Assembly: GCA_963831385.1 (NCBI GenBank)
Contig: CAWHPW010000011.1
Span: forward strand, 1-64,000
Reading direction: 5' to 3'
DNA length: 64,000 nucleotides
Source: JACVRX01 sp963831385
Lineage (GTDB): Bacteria > Actinomycetota > Actinomycetes > Jiangellales > Jiangellaceae
Shown: positions 19,500 to 27,013 of the stretch, in pieces
Layout: every line of letters begins with the position of its first letter
How positions within the stretch are numbered: position 1 is the first letter of the stretch
The notes under the pieces: generated by a model
What the model saw: only the letters and a program-made list of their open reading frames with translations
What the model was told of the DNA's origin: nothing
The model's database searches: none
Made by a program: the position numbers and the translations under genes

Positions 19500-19844
19500 C
19501 CGCAGCCGGTCGTCGGCCGAGACGAGATCGGCGAGCGTCGTGTTGCGCAGGGAGTCACGGCAGGCCTGCATCGCCGTCGCCCAAGCCGTGTGGACGGCGC
19601 AGGCGTCCTCCCAGTGGCAGGGTCCGCCGCGCAAGATGCAGCGCTCGAGCGAGAATGGTCCCTCGGCCGCTTCGACGACAGCTAGCAGCGAGATGGTCTC
19701 CGGCGCCGCCATGAGGCGGCAACCGCCATGGCGTCCGGCCCGGGCCTCGGCGAGGCCGGCTTCCGCGAGCAGCTTGAGTACTCGAGGTTTATAGCCGACC
19801 GGAAGCGCCATCGCTTCCGCGACGTCGCGGATCTTGAGACCAGC
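19437..19844 (-). pseudogene. Truncated Rrf2-family Fe-S regulator
   Basis: Homology begins at AGLKIRDVAEAMALPVGYKPRV, in the winged helix, and includes AGLAEARAGRHGGCRL, the cysteine cluster CILRGGPCHWEDAC and a helical tail. The usual first 20-25 residues are missing: at about 19844 the sequence changes directly into a narK fragment on the same strand but in another frame. Members such as NsrR and RsrR sense NO or redox state through the cluster. Without its first helix it probably cannot bind DNA normally. The open frame to 20114 is not Rrf2 sequence. Confidence 0.75.
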
Positions 19845-20166
19845 CCCATCACCAGCGGCGGAAAGAAGCCGCCGAGCCCGCCGGCGGCACCAACGACCCC
19901 GGTCACGGAGCCGACCCGTTCGGGCGCCACTAACCGGGCGACGAGCGCGAACACCGCCCCGGACCCCGCGCCGAGTGCCGCAGCCATCCCCAGATAGGCG
20001 ATCGTGCCGATGGGGATCAGGTCCAGTTCGAGAGAGGCCACCAGTGCCAGCACGGCTACCACCGCATAGACAGCCACGAGCACAGGCACCGGATGCAGGC
20101 GATCGGACAACCATCCACCGATGGGCCTCATGATCACGGCAATCACCACGAAACCTGCCGTCCGCA
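19843..20166 (-). pseudogene. narK: Internal fragment of a NarK-type nitrate/nitrite transporter
   Basis: About 108 residues of a major facilitator protein: RTAGFVVIAVIMRPIGGWLSDR, several hydrophobic helices, and GSVTGVVGAAGGLGGFFPPLVMG, the glycine-rich nitrate signature of the NNP family. The first half of the transporter and its C-terminus are absent. One side joins an Rrf2 gene out of frame (19843), the other joins the tail of narI on the opposite strand (about 20170). No function is expected. Confidence 0.75.
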
Positions 20167-20170
20167 GCGC

Positions 20171-20335
20171 CGCATCGGACTGCTGCTGTTCGCGATCTGG
20201 CCGTTCACCCGGCTGGTGCACGCGTTCACGGCTCCGCTTGCCTATCTGTTCCGCCCCTACGTCGTCTACCGGTCCAAACCGGCCGGCGTCGGCTCCCGAG
20301 AACCCCGCCGCGGATGGCAGCGCATCGGGTCGTAG
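20171..20335 (+). pseudogene. narI: C-terminal remnant of nitrate reductase gamma subunit
   Basis: About 54 residues in one frame: RIGLLLFAIWPFTRLVHAFTAP, then RPYVVYRSKPAGVGSREPRRGW, the known end of NarI, the heme b membrane subunit that feeds electrons to NarGH. Everything before this is missing; upstream lies the narK fragment on the other strand. It is the only trace of a respiratory nitrate reductase in the window. Confidence 0.75.
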
Positions 20336-20347
20336 CGATTCAACGCG

Positions 20348-20485
20348 TTAGTCCCATTCGGGTTCGAATGGCTCGTGATCGCCGTGGGCGACCTGCGCAA
20401 GCGCCTTCAGATACTCGAACCAGCGGTCGTCGGGGACGTCCGGGGCGTGGACACCGAACAATTCGGCACACTCGCGGATGCCCAT
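20348..20485 (-). CDS. Small unknown protein, second LFG...YL ORF
   Basis: 45 aa, translated by hand: starts MGIRECAELFGVHAPDVPDD and ends EPEWD. A near-perfect ribosome site (AGGAGGTGAG) stands before ATG 20485, which strongly supports translation. Its core (ELFGVHAPDVPDDRWFEYLKAL) resembles that of the 59-aa protein at 17817-17996. It lies directly against the narI remnant. Family and function not recognised. Confidence 0.6.
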   Translation of the reverse strand: MGIRECAELFGVHAPDVPDDRWFEYLKALAQVAHGDHEPFEPEWD

Positions 20486-20600
20486 CCGACTCACCTCCTG
20501 CGTCTATTGGAGACGCGCGACCCACCCCCTGATACACCGTGACGTTGCCGCCTGCGATCTCGGCCGCTCGTTGGCGGTCGGCGGCGCGTCGGCCGTCGAG

Positions 20601-21041
20601 TCAGTCCTCGCGGGGCCCGCGGACAACAGTGAACCTCCTGCCGGTCACCTTCGCGGGCGTCACTCGCACAAACCACTGCTTGGGCGATGCCTGCCAGGAG
20701 AAGAGCGGCAGCTTCTCGGCGGCATAGATGTCCGGGAAGTGCTCCATGCGTTCGGCCTGACCCTTGACGACGACGCTCCAGGCCTCACCACTCTCGGGCA
20801 GATAACCGTCGATCTCGAACGCCACACGTGACGAGATCGTCAGTGCCGCCAGTTTCGTGCCCTCCCCGGTTCGGAACATCAGGGTGCGTCCGTCGACGAC
20901 GAAGTTGACCGGAAAGATCTCCGGTTCTCCAGCGACCGCCACAGCGAGGCGCCCGACCTCGGCCGCGTCGACCAGGCCCCAGCACTCGTCCTCGGTCAGG
21001 ATCGTAATTCCGTCTGGGCTGCCTTCCACGCGGCCCAGCAT
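20601..21041 (-). CDS. Pyridoxamine 5'-phosphate oxidase-family flavin-binding protein
   Basis: 146 aa split-barrel protein: EVGRLAVAVAGEPEIFPVNFVVDGRTLMFRTGEGTKL is the typical first half, followed by VAFEIDG and WSVVVKGQAE. This is the small PPOX class seen in actinobacteria, binding FMN, F420 or heme. It is not a full PdxH. No operon partner is visible. Confidence 0.85.
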   Translation of the reverse strand: MLGRVEGSPDGITILTEDECWGLVDAAEVGRLAVAVAGEPEIFPVNFVVDGRTLMFRTGEGTKLAALTISSRVAFEIDGYLPESGEAWSVVVKGQAERMEHFPDIYAAEKLPLFSWQASPKQWFVRVTPAKVTGRRFTVVRGPRED

Positions 21042-21171
21042 GGCACGGCAGGACGGATCGAAACCGAGACCTTCGGCACGTGTGGGCGGGCCCTTCGACC
21101 CGATCAGTCAGTCTCGCTACGCAGGCGCTCGTCGCTCACACCAGCCGCCCGGATCGGCAGCCGCCGGCCGG

Positions 21172-21999
21172 TCATCTCGCTGGCTCGGATTCGGACGACG
21201 TACGGCCCGGAGGCACATTCCAAGATATGTCACTGAGCCGGCCATTGACGTACGGAAGCGGTGCGTCGGGTAGGTGCCAGACAGCTTCCATCGGACCGGG
21301 AACTGCTCTGCCATCGATGTGTTCCCAGCCGCGCACGGGAGTACGCCACTCGGCTCGAACCGGGCCGCCCGGCAGGTCCGCAAACCGGTCGGTGGTGCTG
21401 AAGTCGTACGGCGCACCACGTTCGTCGACAAAGACTCGCGCGGTGACCGAGCGCCCGGCGTCGGTCAGGCGCACGTCGAAGCTCCTGTCGTCCACGGCAG
21501 TCCATTCAGTGGACGGGCCGAGCAGCATCGACGGCGCGATGAGAATGGCGTCGTTGAGATAGGTGGTCAGCTCGCCGGTGTCGAACTCCGGCCCATGGCC
21601 ATCAGCCACCACGATCCGGTCCAGTAGCTTGCCCAGCATGCGGCCGCGTCCATGCAGATAGGTATCGCTGCCGATCATCGGGACCACGCCGGCGAACCGC
21701 AGCCGCATCACGAAGACGCGGGCGACGCCCACGCTGGTGTTGTACTGCCAAGCCTCGGCGGGCATCCAGCCCAGGCGTGGTCGCAGCCGGAACCGCCCGG
21801 CGAAGCGGGCCCGGAACGACCAGTCCCGCGGCCGGTCCACCACACCCATGAACTGCAGGTAGTGCCGGACCACATCCGGGAGACCAGCGAGGTCGTCCTC
21901 GGTCACCGGCGCTGGATCTACCGGGCCTGCAGGCAGGTCGGCCGCCTCGACGGCGTGGACGAACCGCCGGTAGAGGCCGTCTCGTTCGGGAGCATTCAA
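21172..21999 (-). CDS. DUF6544-like protein
   Basis: 275 aa, soluble. Recognisable family features are LPDVVRHYLQFMGVVDRPRDWSFRARFAGRFRL at the start, GPEFDTGELTTYLNDAILIAPSMLL in the middle and EAVWHLPDAPLPYVNGRLSDI at the end. Function unknown. Its start overlaps the end of the WS/DGAT gene by four bases, so the two are co-translated; a link to lipid handling is inference. Confidence 0.75.
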   Translation of the reverse strand: MNAPERDGLYRRFVHAVEAADLPAGPVDPAPVTEDDLAGLPDVVRHYLQFMGVVDRPRDWSFRARFAGRFRLRPRLGWMPAEAWQYNTSVGVARVFVMRLRFAGVVPMIGSDTYLHGRGRMLGKLLDRIVVADGHGPEFDTGELTTYLNDAILIAPSMLLGPSTEWTAVDDRSFDVRLTDAGRSVTARVFVDERGAPYDFSTTDRFADLPGGPVRAEWRTPVRGWEHIDGRAVPGPMEAVWHLPDAPLPYVNGRLSDISWNVPPGRTSSESEPAR

Positions 22000-23369
22000 C
22001 CGACTGGCGCCGTCGAGGCCGGGAGCTCAAGCGACTGCAGATTGCGCCTGACCCCGTCAGCGAACACGTCGAGGTCCGGGCATGAGTCACGGTCCGCGAC
22101 GGCTGTGATGTTGAACTGCCCGGCATACGAAAGTGCGCCGACGCCGAGGGTGATGTTCCCGATGAGCGGCACGATCGGGAACATCTCCACTAGCTGCGCG
22201 CCGGCGAGGAAGAGCGGAATCGGTGGACCGGGCACGTTGGCGACGTAGACGTTCGCCAGGTGTTGGCGTCCCATGAACGGCAAGAATGCCCGCTGGAGCA
22301 CTCTGTTGCGCATCAGCGCCCCGCCGGGCACTCGGCGCCTTCTCTTCCGGACCGTCGTCTCGGCAGCGATCGACCGAAGCCTTCGAACCGGATCAGCCTC
22401 GGCCACCGGAAGCGACACGGCCATCATGCCGTCAAGGTTCCCTCGTGCTGGGCCTCGCTGCTGTCCATGCAGGGAGACGGGAACGTAGGCCCGCAACACG
22501 AGGTCGTCGACGAGTTCCCCACGGCTGTCCAGCAGATCACGCAAGCCGCCGGCGATGGCAGCCATGAGCACGTCATTGACGGTCGCGTTCGACGCGTGCG
22601 CGACCAGCTTGGCGAGGTGAAGGTCGCCGTCGATGAGGGCCAACCTGCGGTCACGGCCGATCGTGCCGTTGAGGCCTGTTCGGGGAGCCGGATCTCCGGA
22701 CAACGTCTCACGGACGGCGGGCCAACCGGCCTTGATGTAACGCGCCGTACGCACTGGCCGAGCAAGAGCCGACAGTGTGCGAGTTGCTTCTTTCCAGCGA
22801 CGGCGCAGGTTGTCGACAAGCAGCTCTCGGCTGGACGGCATCGGCGCCGGCGTCCAGGGAGCTGCGACCGAAGGAGCCGGATTCGGGACGGAATCCAGGA
22901 GCGCTCCGAGCGTCGCTACTCCGGCGACGCCGTCAGCGATGGCGTGATGCACCTTGATGTACATCCCGATCCGTCCTTCGGGCAGGCCGGGCAGGAACCA
23001 CATCTCCCACAGCGGCCTGGTACGAGCGAGCGGCCGCCGACGCAGCTGTTCGACGACGCCGAGAAGTTGTGCCCGATCGCCAGGAGCTGGAACGGCATGT
23101 GCGCGAATGTGCTCGGCGACGTCGAATTGCGGCGTGTCGACCCATAGCGGCCAGCCCAGTCCGGCTCGTGGCTGGACGATCAGTTGACGGAACCGCGGGA
23201 CTAGGTGCAGACGAGCCTCCACCGCCGCGCGCACGAGCTCGACCCGAAAACGGCCATCGGCGTCGAGCAGGGGCGCGCCGTCCAGGACAGCAAGGGCGCC
23301 GATGTCCTGGGGCCAGCCGAAATCGTCCGGCCACAGCATGCTCAGATCGTTGGCAGTCAACCGGTCCAC
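21996..23369 (-). CDS. Wax ester synthase/diacylglycerol acyltransferase family protein
   Basis: 457 aa. The active-site motif HHAIADG occurs near residue 140 in YIKVHHAIADGVAG, matching HHxxxDG; the C-terminal half has the conserved region with NATVNDVLMAAIAGGLR and NVYVANVPGPPIPLFLAGA. Such enzymes esterify acyl-CoA to fatty alcohols or diacylglycerol for storage lipids. Length is normal. GTG start after AGGTGATG. Pairs with the DUF6544-like gene downstream. Confidence 0.92.
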   Translation of the reverse strand: MDRLTANDLSMLWPDDFGWPQDIGALAVLDGAPLLDADGRFRVELVRAAVEARLHLVPRFRQLIVQPRAGLGWPLWVDTPQFDVAEHIRAHAVPAPGDRAQLLGVVEQLRRRPLARTRPLWEMWFLPGLPEGRIGMYIKVHHAIADGVAGVATLGALLDSVPNPAPSVAAPWTPAPMPSSRELLVDNLRRRWKEATRTLSALARPVRTARYIKAGWPAVRETLSGDPAPRTGLNGTIGRDRRLALIDGDLHLAKLVAHASNATVNDVLMAAIAGGLRDLLDSRGELVDDLVLRAYVPVSLHGQQRGPARGNLDGMMAVSLPVAEADPVRRLRSIAAETTVRKRRRRVPGGALMRNRVLQRAFLPFMGRQHLANVYVANVPGPPIPLFLAGAQLVEMFPIVPLIGNITLGVGALSYAGQFNITAVADRDSCPDLDVFADGVRRNLQSLELPASTAPVG

Positions 23370-23458
23370 GTGGCATCACCTGACTTCCCGCCCAGCCTCT
23401 CGCGGAGGGTCGTCGCCCAGTAGGGCCAGTCGACCTATGGGAACGGGCCCGACGGCCC

Positions 23459-24055
23459 TCAAGGTCGTGCTGCGCGCACCAACGTGTCGATCGCGTCGTG
23501 GATCTGGCCGTCGACCTCGACCCGTCGACGGACCCGCTCCGCACGCTGCACGAACAGGCCGGGCAGTTCGGCGACAATTTCGTCCGGCGTGTACAGGACA
23601 CTCGGGTCCTGCGGGCCGCCGACGCCTTCGCTGAGGTTGGTCAGGTCATGGCCGACGACCAGGATTACGCCCCCTGAGACCAACGCTGAGCAGGCTTTCA
23701 GCAGCACGGCCGCTCGTTGCTCGGCTGGAACCTGCAGATATGCGACCAACGCGAGCTGAAACGTGTCCGGTGCCGGTTGATAATCGAGCAGGTCGGCGAG
23801 CAGCCAATCGACGCTCACCTTCCGTTCGGCGGCCAACCGCCTCGCTTTGGAAAGACCAACCGGGGAGAAGTCGACGGCGGTGACCCGCCAGCCCCGTTCG
23901 GCCAGCCACACCGCGTTTCGACCTTCGCCGCAGGCGAGATCGAGACCTTGCCCGGGTGGCAGCGAGCTGAGCTCCTGGACGACGAATCGGTTCGGTTCCG
24001 CAGTCCAGAGGAGCTCGCTGTCTGCGTATCGGCGATCCCAGTCATCGCTGCGCAC
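23459..24055 (-). CDS. Class I SAM-dependent methyltransferase
   Basis: 198 aa. Motif I is LDLACGEGRNAVWLAERGW, followed by VTAVDFSPVGLSKARRLA and the post-motif YQPAPDTFQLALVAYLQV. It resembles the small TehB-like methyltransferases. WDRRYADSELLWTAEPNRF at the start is typical. Substrate unknown. CGGAGAC lies before the GTG start. Confidence 0.85.
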   Translation of the reverse strand: MRSDDWDRRYADSELLWTAEPNRFVVQELSSLPPGQGLDLACGEGRNAVWLAERGWRVTAVDFSPVGLSKARRLAAERKVSVDWLLADLLDYQPAPDTFQLALVAYLQVPAEQRAAVLLKACSALVSGGVILVVGHDLTNLSEGVGGPQDPSVLYTPDEIVAELPGLFVQRAERVRRRVEVDGQIHDAIDTLVRAARP

Positions 24056-24263
24056 AATCAGTCTCCGTTATCCCGTGAGCGATGGGACTTCCGCGTCAGT
24101 GGTGCCACCACGGTCCGGGTGGTGGCCAACCGACGGTGAGTCGCGCGCGGCACCACGGCACGGTGCGTTGCGGACACCTGCGTGCATGGATTCGACGTGG
24201 ATCGGGTTACCCTGTGCCTGCGCGTCCCGTGCGCGCGGTCGACCGGAAGGAACCGCTCCACCA

Positions 24264-24500
24264 GTGAAGATCGTCTTTACCGTCCTGCTCGTCCTCACCA
24301 GTCTGTTGTTGATCTTGCTCGTCCTTCTGCACAAGGGCAAGGGCGGCGGCCTGTCCGACATGTTCGGCGGCGGGATCTCGTCATCGCTGGGCGGATCCTC
24401 CATCGCCGAGCGCAACCTCGACCGCATCACGATCGCCATCGGGATCTTGTGGGCAGCCAGCATCATCGGGCTTGGGCTGCTCGCCAAGGCTGCCGTCTGA
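24264..24500 (+). CDS. secG: Preprotein translocase subunit SecG
   Basis: 78 aa. Two transmembrane helices (3-22 and 54-75) flank the conserved loop HKGKGGGLSDMFGGG. It assists SecYE in protein export. The GTG start is 12 bases after AAGGA; a long in-frame extension upstream is not SecG. In relatives it follows tpiA directly; here 6.5 kb intervene. Confidence 0.93.
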   Translation: MKIVFTVLLVLTSLLLILLVLLHKGKGGGLSDMFGGGISSSLGGSSIAERNLDRITIAIGILWAASIIGLGLLAKAAV

Positions 24501-24540
24501 TCCACCCCCTGCCAGGCCCGACACCGAGGGAGTCCCATCC

Positions 24541-24882
24541 GTGGCAAGTGGTAACGCCATCCGCGGCAGCCGTGTGGGTGCCGGTCCGATGGGAGAAGCC
24601 GAACGGGGAGAGTCTGCACCCCGGCAACGCATCACCTTCTACTGTGTTCAAGGACACGAGACCGAGCCCAGCTTCGCTGCCGATGCGGTGATCCCCGAGT
24701 ACTGGGACTGCCCGCGCTGTGGCCTGCCCGCGAGCCGCGACCCCGAGAATCCACCACCCGCGCCGCGAAACGAGCCGTACAAGACTCATCTCGCCTACGT
24801 GAAAGAGCGCCGCAGCGATGCGGACGGCGCGGCCATCCTGGAGGAAGCGCTACAGGGGTTGCGCAAGCTGCGCCAACCGTAG
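24541..24882 (+). CDS. rbpA: RNA polymerase-binding protein RbpA
   Basis: 113 aa; actinobacterial factor that binds the principal sigma factor and RNA polymerase and stabilises open complexes. Starts MASGNAIRGSRVGAGPMGE and has the zinc-binding pair CVQGHE and CPRCGLPA, followed by EPYKTHLAYVKERRS, the sigma-interacting region. GTG 24541 follows GAGGGAG. Its short distance from secG suggests one transcript. Confidence 0.95.
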   Translation: MASGNAIRGSRVGAGPMGEAERGESAPRQRITFYCVQGHETEPSFAADAVIPEYWDCPRCGLPASRDPENPPPAPRNEPYKTHLAYVKERRSDADGAAILEEALQGLRKLRQP

Positions 24883-24887
24883 GTGGC

Positions 24888-25415
24888 TCAGGTGTCAGAA
24901 CTCGCATCGGCAGCGATGGCATCGGGGTCCGCCTGAAGCTGCTTCCGCTCGAGCTTCTCGGCATTCCTCATCGCCTGCTCGACTCGCGCCCCGACGTCTT
25001 CGACGCCGACCACGATCAGACCGGCTTGCCCGGCATCGAGCTGCTCGCCGAGCTCCTTGAGGTCATGTCGACTCATTCCCGCCGCCGCATGCCCGGCCAG
25101 TGCCCCCAGCAGCGCGCCGCCGGCGGTCGTCCCCACCAGCAACCCTCCTCCGATCGCCGCGAACGGGAACAGCGCGATCACGAGTCCGGTCGCCAACCCC
25201 ACACCGCCGCCGAGTACGCCGCCGACCCGGGTCGGCGTCTCGTGCTTCTTGGTGATCTTGACCTTGCCGTCGTCGCGGCGCGCGATCACGGCTGCGTCGT
25301 AGGCATCGAGCAAGCCTGCCTCGACGTGCAGGTCCTTGACCGCCTGATAGTCGGCCTCGGCGTCATCGACATTGCCGTACACCCCGACGAACACCACGAA
25401 CGTGTCTACTGCCAT
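24888..25415 (-). CDS. DUF1269-family membrane protein
   Basis: 175 aa. A small alpha-beta N-terminus (VVFVGVYGNVDDAEADYQAVKDL) is followed by a glycine-rich hydrophobic hairpin (about 65-110: GGVLGGGVGLATGLVIALFPFAAIGGGLLVG) and a charged C-terminal helix. Matches the DUF1269/general-stress membrane family. Function unknown. Convergent to rbpA with five bases between. Confidence 0.8.
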   Translation of the reverse strand: MAVDTFVVFVGVYGNVDDAEADYQAVKDLHVEAGLLDAYDAAVIARRDDGKVKITKKHETPTRVGGVLGGGVGLATGLVIALFPFAAIGGGLLVGTTAGGALLGALAGHAAAGMSRHDLKELGEQLDAGQAGLIVVGVEDVGARVEQAMRNAEKLERKQLQADPDAIAADASSDT

Positions 25416-25453
25416 CGTGCCAACCCTTCGGATCGTGAGATCGCCAACGTTAG

Positions 25454-25912
25454 TGGACAGCCAGTCTCGTCATCTGCGTCGTGCTGTCGGTTCTGCTGCT
25501 GCTCCACCGCGCCTCGCGGCCGTATGTCGCCCTTCTCGGCCGGGCGCCGAACGGCAGCCAGCATGGGCCGATCTAGAGCGTCATCCCGAGAATCAATCGG
25601 TCAGTGGCGTCGTTGTCGTCCGGATCGAAAGCGGGCTGTTCCTCGCCAACGCCGACTATGTCTCCGATCGGCTGGGGTGAGATCGCCGATGCCGACGACG
25701 TGCAGGCCGTGGTCCTCGATGCAGTGACCATTCCAGTGATCGACACGACGGCTGCGGAGATGTTGCGCAACCTCGCGCGAGAACTCAGTGGCCGCGGGAA
25801 GAGTCAGTTCGTCGTCGGCGACATCGGCCAGGTTCGCGATGTTCTCCGCGAAGCTGGCGCCGAAATGGCACCGGCCAACGTCTACCCGACCGTCGATGCC
25901 CCAACGACGATG
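25454..25912 (+). pseudogene. C-terminal remnant of a SulP anion transporter (STAS domain)
   Basis: Three frames must be joined. The first (to about 25565) encodes the end of the last membrane helix and SRPYVALLGRAPNGSQHG; the second (about 25567-25678) encodes DLERHPENQSVSGVVVVRIESGLFLANADYV; the third encodes EIADADDVQAVVLDAVTIPVIDTTAAEML and the end of the STAS domain with YPTVDAP. So one base is lost near 25566 and one gained near 25678, and the whole transport domain is missing. SulP proteins carry sulfate, bicarbonate or other anions. Clearly non-functional. Confidence 0.75.
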
Positions 25913-25944
25913 ATCCCCGCCGCTGAGAGAACAGCAAGTGCAGG

Positions 25945-26158
25945 TCAGGCCCGCAGGTTGAAGCCCTTGAGCTGGTCTGATTCGTCCTGCGGGCGTTCGC
26001 CAACCGGCGCCTCGCTCCTCCTCGGCCAGCTCCGCGTCCGCCGCCTCCTGGCCCTTGATTCCCGGCAGCGGCCCCTCGGCCAGCGCCTTCTCGATCATGC
26101 TCTGGGGTTCATCGCTGGCAGTGCTGTCGCGTTCGTCCTGTTCGCTCAATTCCGCCAC
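25945..26158 (-). CDS. Small acidic unknown protein, probably frameshifted
   Basis: From GTG 26158 (or TTG 26146, better spaced after GGGAGGT) the frame gives SEQDERDSTASDEPQSMIEK, then PLPGIKGQEAADAELAEEE. A shift of one base near 26000 opens a sensible end, EAPVGERPQDESDQLKGFNLRA, stopping at 25945; the unshifted frame runs on into anti-sense of the STAS remnant. Family not recognised. Low certainty. Confidence 0.35.
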
Positions 26159-26230
26159 CTCCCGATGGGATCTTGTGCTCGTCCACTCTCTCCGCCGCCG
26201 TCGCCGCCCGCAAGTCGTGTCGTTTCCTGA

Positions 26231-27013
26231 TCACGGCGAGGCGATCCGCTCCAGGCCGCGAGGGAGTGCCGATGCCGCGGCCCGATCGAGCAGCCACAGC
26301 GTCCGGTGGCGGCCTCGTGCCCCGGCTGCGGGGACCTGCACCTCACCAGCGCCGGACAGCGCCATCCGCACCGCCGCGGCCTTGTCCTCGCCGGCAACGA
26401 TCAGCCAGACCTCCTCAGCCGACCGGATTGCCGGCAGCGTGAGCGTCAGCCGGGTAGGCGGCGGTTTAGGTGCTCCATGGACAGCAACGACGGGTCGAGT
26501 CTCGTACAACGCAGGCTGATCGGGGAATAGCGAAGCAACGTGCGCGTCGGGGCCAACTCCGAGCAGCAGCAGGTTGAATGCGGGCACCCGGGCGTGGTTC
26601 TCGGGGCGAGCGGATGCGGCGAGCGTCGCCCCGTAGCGGTCAGCTGCTGTGTCGGGATCGCCGCGAAGATCGGCGGTGTCTGACGCCGGCATCGGATGGA
26701 CCCGGGCCGGGTTCAGCGCAACCCGATCGAGCAGTGCGGCCCGCGCCTGGTTCTCGTTGCGCTCGGGGTCTGCACTGGGAAGGAACCGCTCGTCGCCCCA
26801 CCACACGTCCAGGTGCCCCCAGTCGACGGCCGACCGCGCTGGGGATGCCGCGACTGCAGAGAGGGCCTTGGACCCGATCCTGCCGCCGGTCAGGACGATG
26901 GACGCGTCACCTCTGGCGGCCTGAACGTCGGCAATGCGCGTGATCACTCGGGCAGCGACGGCTTCGGCCAGCACGTCCGGGTCGTGATGGACCACGACGA
27001 GCGGCGTGCTCAT
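26231..27013 (-). CDS. pgl: 6-phosphogluconolactonase
   Basis: 260 aa; hydrolyses 6-phosphogluconolactone made by Zwf. Shows SIVLTGGRIGSKAL, DWGHLDVWWGDERFLPSAD with the catalytic-site residues, and FNLLLLGVGPDAHVASLFP. Last gene of the tkt-tal-pgi-zwf-opcA-pgl operon; its start overlaps the end of opcA by four bases. Confidence 0.95.
   Translation of the reverse strand: MSTPLVVVHHDPDVLAEAVAARVITRIADVQAARGDASIVLTGGRIGSKALSAVAASPARSAVDWGHLDVWWGDERFLPSADPERNENQARAALLDRVALNPARVHPMPASDTADLRGDPDTAADRYGATLAASARPENHARVPAFNLLLLGVGPDAHVASLFPDQPALYETRPVVAVHGAPKPPPTRLTLTLPAIRSAEEVWLIVAGEDKAAAVRMALSGAGEVQVPAAGARGRHRTLWLLDRAAASALPRGLERIASP

Noticed and set aside
20355..20380. GGTTCGAAT, like a tRNA T-loop
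   Set aside because: No acceptor, anticodon arm or CCA context fits, and it lies within the 45-aa ORF with a strong ribosome site.
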